In this document: piece by piece, positions 1 to 8,209 of the stretch | How the letters are laid out: every line of letters begins with the position of its first letter | Numbering within the stretch: position 1 is the stretch's first letter | Assembly (NCBI GenBank): GCA_903846945.1 | Contig: CAINCE010000070.1 | Span: 1 to 36,221 of the forward strand | Source: an uncultured bacterium | GTDB lineage: Bacteria > Patescibacteriota > Minisyncoccia > Phycocordibacterales > PALSA-1337 | Reading direction: 5' to 3' | Length of the DNA stretch: 36,221 nucleotides | Translations under genes and position numbers: made by a program | Notes under the pieces: model-generated | What the model was told of the DNA's origin: nothing | Seen by the model: the letters and a program-made list of their open reading frames with translations, nothing else | Database searches by the model: none

Positions 1-1826
1 CCCGCACTCTTTGCTGTAGACACATTCCCCGCAGCATCCTTGGCCCATGCGTAGAGAGTGTATGTTCCTGCAGCAGAGACGGTGTAGGAGGTAGGAGCAG
101 TAGTGGTCCAACCAGTAGCGGAGGCAGCTGGGGCAGTGTTTGTAGTTGTGATCATATACCCTGTCACTCCTACAACATCTGTAGCTGTGAAGGTGGTTAC
201 AGGAACAGAAGCAGGTACTGATGAAACAGTTAATGCAGCAGGTATTGTGAAGGTGGAAACTACTGGAGGTAAGATATCTACCACTGCAGCTAATGTCGTC
301 GTAGAGACAGACGTAGACTGTGTAGAGACGTTAGCAGTAGGTGTAGCGTTGTCATAGGCAGCTACGGAGTAGGTATAGAGGGTGTGGGGATTGAGACCCA
401 TGTTCTGGAAAGTCGTTCCAGTACTGTTCACGTAGAAGTTGCCATTGATATATATCTTGTAGCCTTGTAGTCCTGTACCTCCGACATTGTCTGTAGAAGC
501 GCTCCATGAGAGGTTCACCTGTGTAGGAGAGACAGATGTGACGCGGAGATTGGTTGGAACGGAAGGAGCGGTAACATCACCTGTTACAGTAGTTGCGGCT
601 GGTATGGTTACATTTACTGACTTGTATACATATGTACCTGTAATATTAGGTAATTGAGATGTGTAACATCCTAGTTGGATATATCCTGTAGTACCAGCAT
701 TACGCATACCTACGGTTACATTGTTAGCGGGGATGGTGACAGTGATGCTGTCGTTAGCACCTTTCACTACCCCTAGTAAAGAACCGAAACTCTGTTGGAG
801 GTAGTTGTTACCGATAGATTCGATGTTACAGCTAGTCAGACCTGTGGTTGTCCATGAGAGAGTGGCTGACTGACCTCTAACTAGAGTGGAAGGAGTGATG
901 GTGAAGGTATTGATGGTAGGAGTAACAACAGGAGTGGCTGTTGGAGCAGTTGTGAACTGTTGGGCGATCTTCCCTGTCTGACTGTTAGCAGTAGATCTCA
1001 CCTGGAAGTAGTACATGGTATTAGGAGTGAGACCTGTGAGAGTGACAGAGTGAGAAGTAGAGAGAGCGGAGTCTAGGGCGGTATGACTGGTGTAGTTACT
1101 TGAGAACCTCTCATTGGTTAGACCATAGTAGACTTGGGTGTCAGCTGGGATATTGGTAGACCAGGTGATGGTGGCACCAGTAGAAGAGACTGTAGGAACA
1201 GCGACACCGGTGATAACTGGTGGGTAGGTTGGAGCTGGTGTGGAAGGGGTTGTGGTGACATTCAGTGTGGCATACATGGAGGCATGGCCAGTACCTGTAG
1301 TAGACGATGGGAAGGTGGATGGCATGGCACCATAGGTATATGGAGCTGCTTTGTAGGAACCAGAGGTACTCCATGGGAAGTATAGGTTGTTGTCGTTGGT
1401 GAGGTATGTGAGCCAGTAGGTACCAGCGGTGAGAGATCTAGCTGTTACAGGAGAGGTGTTCCAGCCTGTAACTGGTGTGATCTCGTTGGTTTCGGCTACT
1501 TTGGCACCACTACTGTCGTATACACCTAGTCGAAGCTTGCCTGAAGCAGTAGTGACATAGAAACTCATAGACTGGACTGTAGCAGTCTGTGAAAGTGTAA
1601 ATTGTTGTGCGACTAGATAGTTACCGTCTCCATGATCATCTTGCTGAGAGAGTTTAGAGTTGGTCTCCCCCATAGTTATGGTTGACTGTGTCACCTGTGC
1701 TACCTGAGTCTGTGGAGCTACTGTAGCTATGTTGGTAGATGGGTTTTGGGTCACGATCACAGAGAGCAGTGCTCCTACACCTATGACTGCTGCCAAGAGA
1801 GCTAGGGCTATTTGGTTGGGTTTCAT
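1..1826 (-). CDS. Secreted multi-domain surface protein with fibronectin type III / Ig-like repeats (C-terminus beyond window edge)
   Basis: Reverse-strand reading from CAT at 1824-1826 gives MKPNQIALALLAAVIGVGALLSVIVTQNPS... (signal/TM-like), then FN3-like segments (PPVITGVAVPTVSSTGATITWSTNIPADTQVYYGLT..., PSVPTNLRVTSVSPTQVNLSWSASTDNVGGTGLQGYKIYING) and ...YTLYAWAKDAAGNVST. Absent from the ORF track because there is no stop inside the window. Confidence 0.85.
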   Translation of the reverse strand, partial: MKPNQIALALLAAVIGVGALLSVIVTQNPSTNIATVAPQTQVAQVTQSTITMGETNSKLSQQDDHGDGNYLVAQQFTLSQTATVQSMSFYVTTASGKLRLGVYDSSGAKVAETNEITPVTGWNTSPVTARSLTAGTYWLTYLTNDNNLYFPWSTSGSYKAAPYTYGAMPSTFPSSTTGTGHASMYATLNVTTTPSTPAPTYPPVITGVAVPTVSSTGATITWSTNIPADTQVYYGLTNERFSSNYTSHTALDSALSTSHSVTLTGLTPNTMYYFQVRSTANSQTGKIAQQFTTAPTATPVVTPTINTFTITPSTLVRGQSATLSWTTTGLTSCNIESIGNNYLQQSFGSLLGVVKGANDSITVTIPANNVTVGMRNAGTTGYIQLGCYTSQLPNITGTYVYKSVNVTIPAATTVTGDVTAPSVPTNLRVTSVSPTQVNLSWSASTDNVGGTGLQGYKIYINGNFYVNSTGTTFQNMGLNPHTLYTYSVAAYDNATPTANVSTQSTSVSTTTLAAVVDILPPVVSTFTIPAALTVSSVPASVPVTTFTATDVVGVTGYMITTTNTAPAASATGWTTTAPTSYTVSAAGTYTLYAWAKDAAGNVSTAKSA

Positions 1827-1849
1827 ATGATTAATGGTAAATGGAAAAC

Positions 1850-1865
1850 CGTCGCGTTTGCGACG
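1850..1865 (-). promoter_or_regulatory. Perfect hairpin CGTCGC-N4-GCGACG in the 5' leader of the FN3 protein
   Basis: cgtcgcgtttgcgacg, 24 nt upstream of the start codon; on the minus strand it is followed by GTTTTCC, so could be a leader hairpin or weak attenuator. Confidence 0.3.
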
Positions 1866-1996
1866 TTATCTTCCACTTTGATTGTTACGTTTTGTAATAG
1901 TAATAACGACACCAATTATCCCCTTCCCTGGAGAGAATTAGTGTATATATTGTACCTTAGAGACTATTAGAAACGGAGGAGATTGTGGGGATAACT

Positions 1997-2021
1997 AAAA
2001 AGGAACCGTCAAAGTTCCCTT
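1997..2021 (-). terminator. Rho-independent terminator downstream of secA
   Basis: Minus strand AAGGGAAC-TTTGACG-GTTCCTTTTT: 8-bp stem (one G:U) running into a T-tract, ~30 nt after the secA stop. Confidence 0.6.
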
Positions 2022-2049
2022 CTAACTGATGAGTTCCGGTCTATCAATG

Positions 2050-4839
2050 TTACTTTCCTATGCCGTGGCACTTCTTGTATTTCTTGCCGCTACCACAAGG
2101 ACAAGGATCATTTCTACCGACTTCAGCTTCTTTCTTTTGACCCGCACCACTCTCCGAACCATCTCCTGCGCCGATGATCTGAGCATTTTCATGGATCTCT
2201 CGAAGTTCCGCTTTGATGCCACCATCATTTGCTTTAACTTGCTGGCCATTCACAACCGGCACAATGTTCGGCAAAATTCTAGCGATCTGCTCCGTCATAG
2301 CTATCTGCATCTCCTTGAAAAGTCTTAGACCCTCTTTCTTGTACTCAACTAATGGGTCTCGCTGACCATATGCTCGCAGATTCACACTGCTCCTCGTGTA
2401 GTCCATAACTTCGAGGTGTTCGACCCAATACATGTCGATGACTTGTAATAGGATGATACGGACCGACTGCAGGAATGCCTCACGACCGAATTCTGCAATC
2501 TTCCTGGAAATGATTGATTGGATAGCTGTAGAATCATTGGAATTAGGATCACTTCCCTCCACCGCGCCAACCAATCTATTTAACTCAACCTCTACATCAT
2601 CAATAGAACCCAATAGCAGTCGGCGGCGCATACCATAAATATTCGTCCTCTGTTTATTGATAACGTCGTCAAATTCTAGAACATGCTTACGAGAGTCAAA
2701 ATTAAAGCCTTCAATCTTTTCCTGTGCAGATTCCAACGACTTTGAAATGATCTTATGTTCTATTGCTTCATCTTCCGGCATACCGAGTCGGCCCATCATT
2801 GATTTCAATGTGTCTGACGCAAAGACACGCATTAGTGAATCCTCGAGCGAAACGAAAAACTGAGTCTCTCCAGGATCACCCTGACGGCCAGAACGACCGC
2901 GGAGCTGATTGTCGATGCGTCTAGCTTCGTGTCGCTCTGTTCCTAGAACGAACAAACCACCAGCTTTTTTTATCTCATCTGCCAACTCCGGAGTATTTGG
3001 ATTGCCACCGAGTTTGATATCCACTCCGCGACCCGCCATGTTCGTAGCGATGGTGACGCCACCCTTCTTGCCGGCTTGGGCGATGATCTCTCCCTCTCTC
3101 TCATGATTCTTGGCATTCAATATCTCATGAGGAATGCCCTCTGCTTTCAGGAATTGTGACAAGACTTCATTCTTCTCTATAGAAACCGTACCGATCAATA
3201 CTGGTTGACCTTTACTATGGAGATCCTTGACCTTGCGAGATATCGCCTTGTATTTACCGATCTCGGTGCGGAATATCTGGTCATTCTGATCTTTACGAAC
3301 GGCTGGTACATTTGTGGGAATCGAATACACCTCGAGACCATACACTTTGTAAAATTCTTCACTAGAAGTTGCAGCAGTTCCGGTCATACCTGACAATTTT
3401 GGATACATGCGGAAAAAGTTCTGGAATGTTATAGATGCATATGTGCGTGACTCTTGCTGTATCTTTACACCCTCTTTGGCTTCTATAGCCTGATGCAATC
3501 CTTCGGACCAGCGACGACCTGGTTGTAGACGACCAGTGAATTCATCGACGATAACTATCTCATCATTCTTGACGACATATTCCTTGTCCACATGATACAG
3601 TGCCTTGGCACGAATGGCGGTTTCTAGATGATGTACAAATTTGATACTTTTGTCAGTGTAAATATTGTCTACTCCGAGAGCTTTTTCGGCTTTGGTGATA
3701 CCTTCTGGGGTCAATGAAATGGCGCGGTGTTTTTCCTCTTTTGTATAATCAGTATCCTCAATGAATGATGCAACCATACCAGCAAACTGCTTGTAAGTAG
3801 ACTCTGCCTCACGAGTCGGTGCAGAGATGATGAGTGGTGTGCGCGCCTCATCGATCAATATTGAGTCGATCTCATCCACGATGGCGTAGTTAAAATCTCG
3901 CTGGCGCAATTTCTCACGACTGTATTCGAGGTTATCTCGCAAATAATCAAAACCAAACTCATTGTTGGTTCCATATGTAATGTCTGCCATGTATGCTTCG
4001 TGCCTAGTGCATGGTCGTAAATATTCATGAACTACTTTGAATCCGCCGACTATGTCCCTCTGCTTATCGAAATCATCTACAGAAAGTGATGTGTCAGATT
4101 TTGAGGGTTTAGGGTTTAGGGGATAGGGGTTAGGGTCTTGTTCTGATTTCTTTGTGCTGACTATACCCTCGACCCTTCCGCCAGCTGGCAGACCTAGACC
4201 CTTGTTTGTATGCGCCGAATCATATATAAAACTCGACTCATGATTGATAACTGCGATAGAAAGTCCGAGGAATGAATATATCTGACCCATCCACACCGCA
4301 TCGCGCCTAGAGAGATAGTCGTTCACCGTGACGATGTGAACACCCTTACCAGTGAGAGCATTTAGATACGCTGGCAATGTTGCGACGAGAGTCTTTCCTT
4401 CTCCAGTACGCATCTCAGCTATAGCGCCACTATTTAGGACCATACCACCGATGAGCTGTACATCAAAATGTCTCTGACCGAGAGTCCTACGTGCCGCCTC
4501 ACGAACTACCGCAAAGGCTTCAGGAAGGATTTCTTGCATGATTTTATTCTGCACTTCATTTGAGGGTATAGGGTTTAGGGTATAGGGTTTAGAGTTTAGG
4601 GGATAGGGTTTAGGGTCTTTGGCAGAGTTAATTGTGTTTTCTATACCCTCGACCCTTCCGCCAGCTGGCAGACCTAGACCCTGCAGTTTGTTTCTAAACT
4701 CATCCGTCTTCGCCCTTAGTTCCGCATCAGAAAGAGCCCGAATCTGTGCTTCGAGAGCATTTATCTTGGTTACTGTAGGTTGGAACTCCTTTACACCTCT
4801 AGTATGAGATTCCCCCATTAATCTGCTGAAAAATGACAT
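2050..4839 (-). CDS. secA: Preprotein translocase ATPase SecA (with two in-frame repeat-like insertions)
   Basis: GEGKTLVATLPAYLNAL, VNDYLSRRDAVWMG, TYGTNNEFGFDYLRDN, MAGRGVDIKLGG, GRSGRQGDPGETQFFVSLEDSLMR, C-terminal zinc motif RNDPCPCGSGKKYKKCHG. Confidence 0.98.
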   Translation of the reverse strand: MSFFSRLMGESHTRGVKEFQPTVTKINALEAQIRALSDAELRAKTDEFRNKLQGLGLPAGGRVEGIENTINSAKDPKPYPLNSKPYTLNPIPSNEVQNKIMQEILPEAFAVVREAARRTLGQRHFDVQLIGGMVLNSGAIAEMRTGEGKTLVATLPAYLNALTGKGVHIVTVNDYLSRRDAVWMGQIYSFLGLSIAVINHESSFIYDSAHTNKGLGLPAGGRVEGIVSTKKSEQDPNPYPLNPKPSKSDTSLSVDDFDKQRDIVGGFKVVHEYLRPCTRHEAYMADITYGTNNEFGFDYLRDNLEYSREKLRQRDFNYAIVDEIDSILIDEARTPLIISAPTREAESTYKQFAGMVASFIEDTDYTKEEKHRAISLTPEGITKAEKALGVDNIYTDKSIKFVHHLETAIRAKALYHVDKEYVVKNDEIVIVDEFTGRLQPGRRWSEGLHQAIEAKEGVKIQQESRTYASITFQNFFRMYPKLSGMTGTAATSSEEFYKVYGLEVYSIPTNVPAVRKDQNDQIFRTEIGKYKAISRKVKDLHSKGQPVLIGTVSIEKNEVLSQFLKAEGIPHEILNAKNHEREGEIIAQAGKKGGVTIATNMAGRGVDIKLGGNPNTPELADEIKKAGGLFVLGTERHEARRIDNQLRGRSGRQGDPGETQFFVSLEDSLMRVFASDTLKSMMGRLGMPEDEAIEHKIISKSLESAQEKIEGFNFDSRKHVLEFDDVINKQRTNIYGMRRRLLLGSIDDVEVELNRLVGAVEGSDPNSNDSTAIQSIISRKIAEFGREAFLQSVRIILLQVIDMYWVEHLEVMDYTRSSVNLRAYGQRDPLVEYKKEGLRLFKEMQIAMTEQIARILPNIVPVVNGQQVKANDGGIKAELREIHENAQIIGAGDGSESGAGQKKEAEVGRNDPCPCGSGKKYKKCHGIGK
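4161..4202 (-). repeat. 42-nt dispersed repeat copy 1 inside secA
   Basis: ctataccctcgacccttccgccagctggcagacctagaccct, identical to 4641-4682 (offset 480 nt = 160 codons); encodes GLGLPAGGRVEGI in frame; accompanied by a GGGTTTA-like tract at ~4103-4137. Confidence 0.9.
4641..4682 (-). repeat. 42-nt dispersed repeat copy 2 inside secA
   Basis: Identical to 4161-4202; accompanied by a GGGTTTA/GGGTATA tract at ~4562-4618 encoding DPKPYPLNSKPYTLNPIP. Confidence 0.9.
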
Positions 4840-4846
4840 GGAAATA

Positions 4847-4860
4847 GCCTTGTATAAGGC
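4847..4860 (-). promoter_or_regulatory. Palindrome GCCTTGTATAAGGC just upstream of the secA start codon
   Basis: GCCTT-N4-AAGGC, 7 nt upstream of the ATG; on the minus strand the potential SD (AAGG) lies in the stem arm. Confidence 0.3.
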
Positions 4861-4938
4861 AATGGAACTCTAGCACATTTCAGCCGATTTTGGGAGGTGG
4901 TATATGGGACCATGAACAAGTGTGACTGTGTCCACTTT

Positions 4939-6171
4939 CTAAATTGTATCGTGACCTAGAAAGTAATCGAATATATTATCCTTATGGATTAATTTGGCCT
5001 CAAAGTTTTTATAATCTTTTTTCCACATCAGAGGAATCTTTTGATTCTGATCTTTCCACTTACATTCAAATATTTTATACTCCTCACCACCCCTATACTC
5101 CTCAACGAAATCGATCTCCTGACCCTGTTTCGTTCTCCAGAAATATACTTTGCTTTCCGCATTGTTATAAAAATGTTGTTTCATCTTTTCAGAAACAAAG
5201 AAGTTTTCAAATAGCGCCCCAACATCAGTTCGTTTTTCCAATGGTTCAAAGTTGTCTACCAGTGCATTCCTAATGCCATTATCATAAAAATATATCTTAT
5301 TGAGACGGCTTATTTCCTTCCTCTTGTTCTTATGAAGTGGAGGAATAGTGAAAATGATGAATGCTTGCTCCAATATCCCGATATATGAGCGCACAGTATC
5401 CCTATTAACTGATAAAGTCCTAGCTATTTCACTATAGGATACTTCATTTCCTACTTGCAAAGCTAGCAACCTGAGCAAATCAAAAATTACCTTTGGTTTC
5501 CTGATACCTTCATACGAAAGTAAGTCTTTGTACAAATAATCACTTGAAAGAGTTTTCAAAATCTCCTTCCTATTTATTTCTGCAGAAACAACTTCAGGGT
5601 ATGATCCGAAAACTAGTAAGTCTCGCAATCTACTTCTCAACCCATCACCGTATGCCAGCGACATTTCCTTGACTGATAATGGAAAAAGATAAAATTTCCA
5701 ATTTCTTCCAGTCAGTGGCTCATTCACTTTATTTGCCAGATCAAATGATGATGACCCTGTTGCGATAACTTGTAGATCACCGTAATTATCAGCTATTATT
5801 TTGAGAGTTAAACCGATGTTCTCGACTCTTTGTGCCTCATCTATAATGATCAAACTTTCTTTTCCAAAATACTTTCTTAAATCATCTATTGATTTTGGCT
5901 CCAAACTTTTTGCAACAGCAGGATCGTCACAAACTATTATCTTACTATTTGGATACTTCTTTTGAATTTCTTTGCATAAAGTCGTCTTTCCGACCTGTCT
6001 CGGTCCATAGATGATGATAATCTTGCCTTTATAGAGCTTTTCTAATATTGGTACATAGTTTTCACGTTGGAATATAAGCATATTTTGAGTATTTATAACA
6101 AACGCGATTACGATAGTGTTTACTATATACCATTTGTTTTCATTGTCAATTATGTTCAGTAGCTTGAACAT
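4939..6171 (-). CDS. AAA family ATPase with DUF4143-like C-terminal domain
   Basis: Walker A IIYGPRQVGKTTLCKEI, LIIIDEAQRVENIGLTLK, ATGSSSFDLANK, C-terminal FFVSEKMKQ...YFWRTKQGQEIDFVEE. Confidence 0.9.
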   Translation of the reverse strand: MFKLLNIIDNENKWYIVNTIVIAFVINTQNMLIFQRENYVPILEKLYKGKIIIIYGPRQVGKTTLCKEIQKKYPNSKIIVCDDPAVAKSLEPKSIDDLRKYFGKESLIIIDEAQRVENIGLTLKIIADNYGDLQVIATGSSSFDLANKVNEPLTGRNWKFYLFPLSVKEMSLAYGDGLRSRLRDLLVFGSYPEVVSAEINRKEILKTLSSDYLYKDLLSYEGIRKPKVIFDLLRLLALQVGNEVSYSEIARTLSVNRDTVRSYIGILEQAFIIFTIPPLHKNKRKEISRLNKIYFYDNGIRNALVDNFEPLEKRTDVGALFENFFVSEKMKQHFYNNAESKVYFWRTKQGQEIDFVEEYRGGEEYKIFECKWKDQNQKIPLMWKKDYKNFEAKLIHKDNIFDYFLGHDTI

Positions 6172-6220
6172 TATGTTCCCTTGAATTCTATCCCAAAAAA
6201 ACTACTTCTCCCCCCACATA

Positions 6221-7246
6221 TCATGCCACCGCCCATTCTACTTCACCCTCTATCACTATACCTGTTTTTTCTTTCACGAGACGCATCAACTCATTTGCGA
6301 GATTTAGCACTTCTGTCGCAGTCGCACCAGGCTTGGCGACGAGCACGAGCGCTTGCTTTTCATAGACACTAACATTACCTACACTCAAACCTTTTGCATT
6401 ACATATCTTGTCCAAGATATACCCAAGAGAAACTTTCACTCGACCATCATGCTCGACGAATCCTGGGAGCTCTGGATACTCGGATCTCAAGTCTGCAAAT
6501 CGTGCAGCTTCGATCACTGGATTCTTGAAATATGAACCTGCCGTTCCCCACATCGTCCAATCAGGCAATTTACTTTTACGAATCTCTATGACAGCATCTC
6601 TCACCTCTTTCAAACTAGGCTTCGTCATATCTTTCTCAACAAAATATTTTTGCAATGCCCCATACTCGATATTGAGCTCGCCCAGTTTACATAGACGAAA
6701 TCTAACTCTCGTTACGATGTAATGACCCTTTTCGTGCTTGAATATGCTATCACGATATGAAAATTTGCAATCGAGCTGCGACAACTCGACGAACTGCATC
6801 GTGCTCGTATCCAGAACTCTCACTGACACGATAACCTTCGAGACCTCAGCACCATATGCACCAATATTCTGAACAGGTGAAGCACCGACTTTTCCTGGTA
6901 TTGCCGACAGATTTTCGATACCAAATAGATCCTTTTCGACAGTCTCTCTAACTAGATTTTCCCAATCCTCACCCGCGAAAGCATCGACAACAGAATAGAG
7001 AGTCCCGTCATCGGTAAATGTCCTCCCCATGATTTCGTTCTTGATAATGAGGCCAGCATATCCCGAGTCAGAGAACAATAGATTTGATCCGCCACCTATG
7101 ACCAGAAATGGCAACCCCTCTCCTTTCGCGTACCTTACTGCCTCCACCAACCCATCCTCAGTTGCAACTGCGCAAAAAAATCTGGCAGGACCGCCGATTT
7201 TGAATGTGGTATATGGTGCGATTAGTATATTTTCTTGAATATTCAT
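6221..7246 (-). CDS. murB: UDP-N-acetylenolpyruvoylglucosamine reductase (MurB)
   Basis: NTTFKIGGPARFF-like APYTTFKIGGPARFFCAV, LVIGGGSNLLFSDSGYAGLIIKNE, GIENLSAIPGKVGASPVQNIGAYGAEV, GTAGSYFKNPVI. Confidence 0.96.
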   Translation of the reverse strand: MNIQENILIAPYTTFKIGGPARFFCAVATEDGLVEAVRYAKGEGLPFLVIGGGSNLLFSDSGYAGLIIKNEIMGRTFTDDGTLYSVVDAFAGEDWENLVRETVEKDLFGIENLSAIPGKVGASPVQNIGAYGAEVSKVIVSVRVLDTSTMQFVELSQLDCKFSYRDSIFKHEKGHYIVTRVRFRLCKLGELNIEYGALQKYFVEKDMTKPSLKEVRDAVIEIRKSKLPDWTMWGTAGSYFKNPVIEAARFADLRSEYPELPGFVEHDGRVKVSLGYILDKICNAKGLSVGNVSVYEKQALVLVAKPGATATEVLNLANELMRLVKEKTGIVIEGEVEWAVA

Positions 7247-7258
7247 CGTGGTATGTCC

Positions 7259-7467
7259 AGTCCTTCACAGCAAAGAAGGGTGAAGGGGACTTGTGAGCGT
7301 GTCTGACGCGTGAGGATGCGAATACTTGGAGCATCCGCAAGACTCATTGAGGATTTTCGAGTGAAACGAGAAAAGCCCAATGAGTAGACAGTTCCTGTAA
7401 GGAACACGAGGAATTTTTCAGCAGAAAAATATCCGTGCCCCTGAACTCTTCTTTGTTGTGAAGGACT
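7259..7467. ncRNA. Candidate structured RNA / palindromic element with a 20-bp closing stem
   Basis: AGTCCTTCACAGCAAAGAAG (7259-7278) pairs with CTTCTTTGTTGTGAAGGACT (7448-7467): 19 Watson-Crick pairs plus one G:U if plus-strand RNA. Internal hairpins include GGATGC...GCATCC, CTCATTG...CAATGAG, GTTCC-TGTAA-GGAAC and ATTTTTC-AGCA-GAAAAAT, with GGGG/CCCC inside the closing stem. No convincing ORF. Confidence 0.55.
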
Positions 7468-7482
7468 ACATGTTTGCGCCCA

Positions 7483-7552
7483 ATGATGGCGACGGGTGCG
7501 AGCTCCAAATAAAAATGTTTAAATTTAATGTGAGTACAACCGTCGCCGTCAT
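7483..7552. other. Inverted repeat (13-bp arms) in the intergenic region
   Basis: ATGATGGCGACGG (7483-7495) versus CCGTCGCCGTCAT (7540-7552), one U:G wobble if plus-strand RNA; 44-nt loop. Confidence 0.5.
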
Positions 7553-7685
7553 TTGGTACAATCCTCTATTAGTATAACAACAAGTGAGGATTTGTGGAAG
7601 CTCGTCGCATTCACAGCTCGCATTCACATAATCCGAGCGCAGTTGGTATATGAGCTTTTCGAATATATCGCGACTTGCCCCATTA

Positions 7686-7716
7686 CGCAAAAGGCCCCCG
7701 AGGGGGACACTTTGCG
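7686..7716. other. Strong hairpin
   Basis: CGCAAAaggCCCCCgaGGGGGacacTTTGCG. Confidence 0.45.
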
Positions 7717-7937
7717 AAACATTTGCTTTGGATACGCCCACACGATTACTCACCTACCGAATATAACATTATTTTGCGGGGAATTCAATGTAGGTTGTGG
7801 ATAAGTCGCCCATTTCTGTACCTTGCTGGTAATTTGGATACATAATACTTGGAAGTTGTTAACACCTCGTGTGGTGGTAGTCTGTTGTTGAGCGCTCATT
7901 TTGGGAGTCTCGGGGGAGGTGTGGTACTAAATAATGC

Positions 7938-7957
7938 CACTTTCCCTAGGGAAAGTG
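7938..7957. other. Perfect 20-nt palindrome
   Basis: CACTTTCCCTAGGGAAAGTG, no spacer. Confidence 0.8.
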
Positions 7958-8087
7958 AGATTTTTCAACAATGCCCCGCCCTGGTTGAGAAACTTCTTCG
8001 ACCCAAACTTTTTTTCAAAATCTGCTTATTACGGGATAAGTCTATTTTTGATCTCATAAGGAGACATCCCTCCCCGCTCCATATACA

Positions 8088-8116
8088 AAAGCGTCAACTT
8101 TCTTGACACTTTTTCA
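8088..8116. terminator. Bidirectional terminator-like hairpin
   Basis: AAAAGCGTCAA-CTTTC-TTGACACTTTTT, with A/T tracts on both sides; lies ~95 nt downstream of the minus-strand ligase gene and at the end of the structured intergenic region for plus-strand transcription. Confidence 0.5.
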
Positions 8117-8209
8117 TAGGAGGCAAAACCCACACACTACACTCACCCATTTGATTCATGAGTGCAGTATGTATGTGAGGTTAGTCATATGGATAAGTGA
8201 ATATTTTCC

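Noticed and set aside
1134-1385. ORFs on both strands at 1134-1385
   Set aside because: Both lie inside the FN3 protein gene in a different frame or strand and have no homology signal by eye.
2029-3393. Plus-strand ORFs opposite secA (e.g. 2029-2328, 2432-2638, 2657-2863)
   Set aside because: Spurious antisense ORFs within a strongly supported gene; no recognisable domains.
4087-4620. GGGTTTA tracts resembling plant-type telomere repeats (eukaryotic contamination?)
   Set aside because: Tracts are short, interspersed, in frame within a clear bacterial secA, and recur in another bacterial gene; a dispersed bacterial repeat fits better.
7483-7630. Possible CRISPR-like repeats (inverted repeat plus tandem duplication)
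   Set aside because: Only two imperfect copies, no regular spacers, no cas genes in the window.
7466-8106. Small ORFs 7466-7753(-), 7553-7804(+), 7849-8106(+)
   Set aside because: Overlap one another and the inverted repeats; no coding-like composition or recognisable motif. Treated as noncoding.
7259-8116. Possible RNase P RNA, tmRNA, 6S or SRP RNA
   Set aside because: Could not find the conserved motifs expected by eye (e.g. RNase P P4 and ACAGAA regions, tmRNA 3' TTCGA...CCA). A covariance model search is needed to be definitive.
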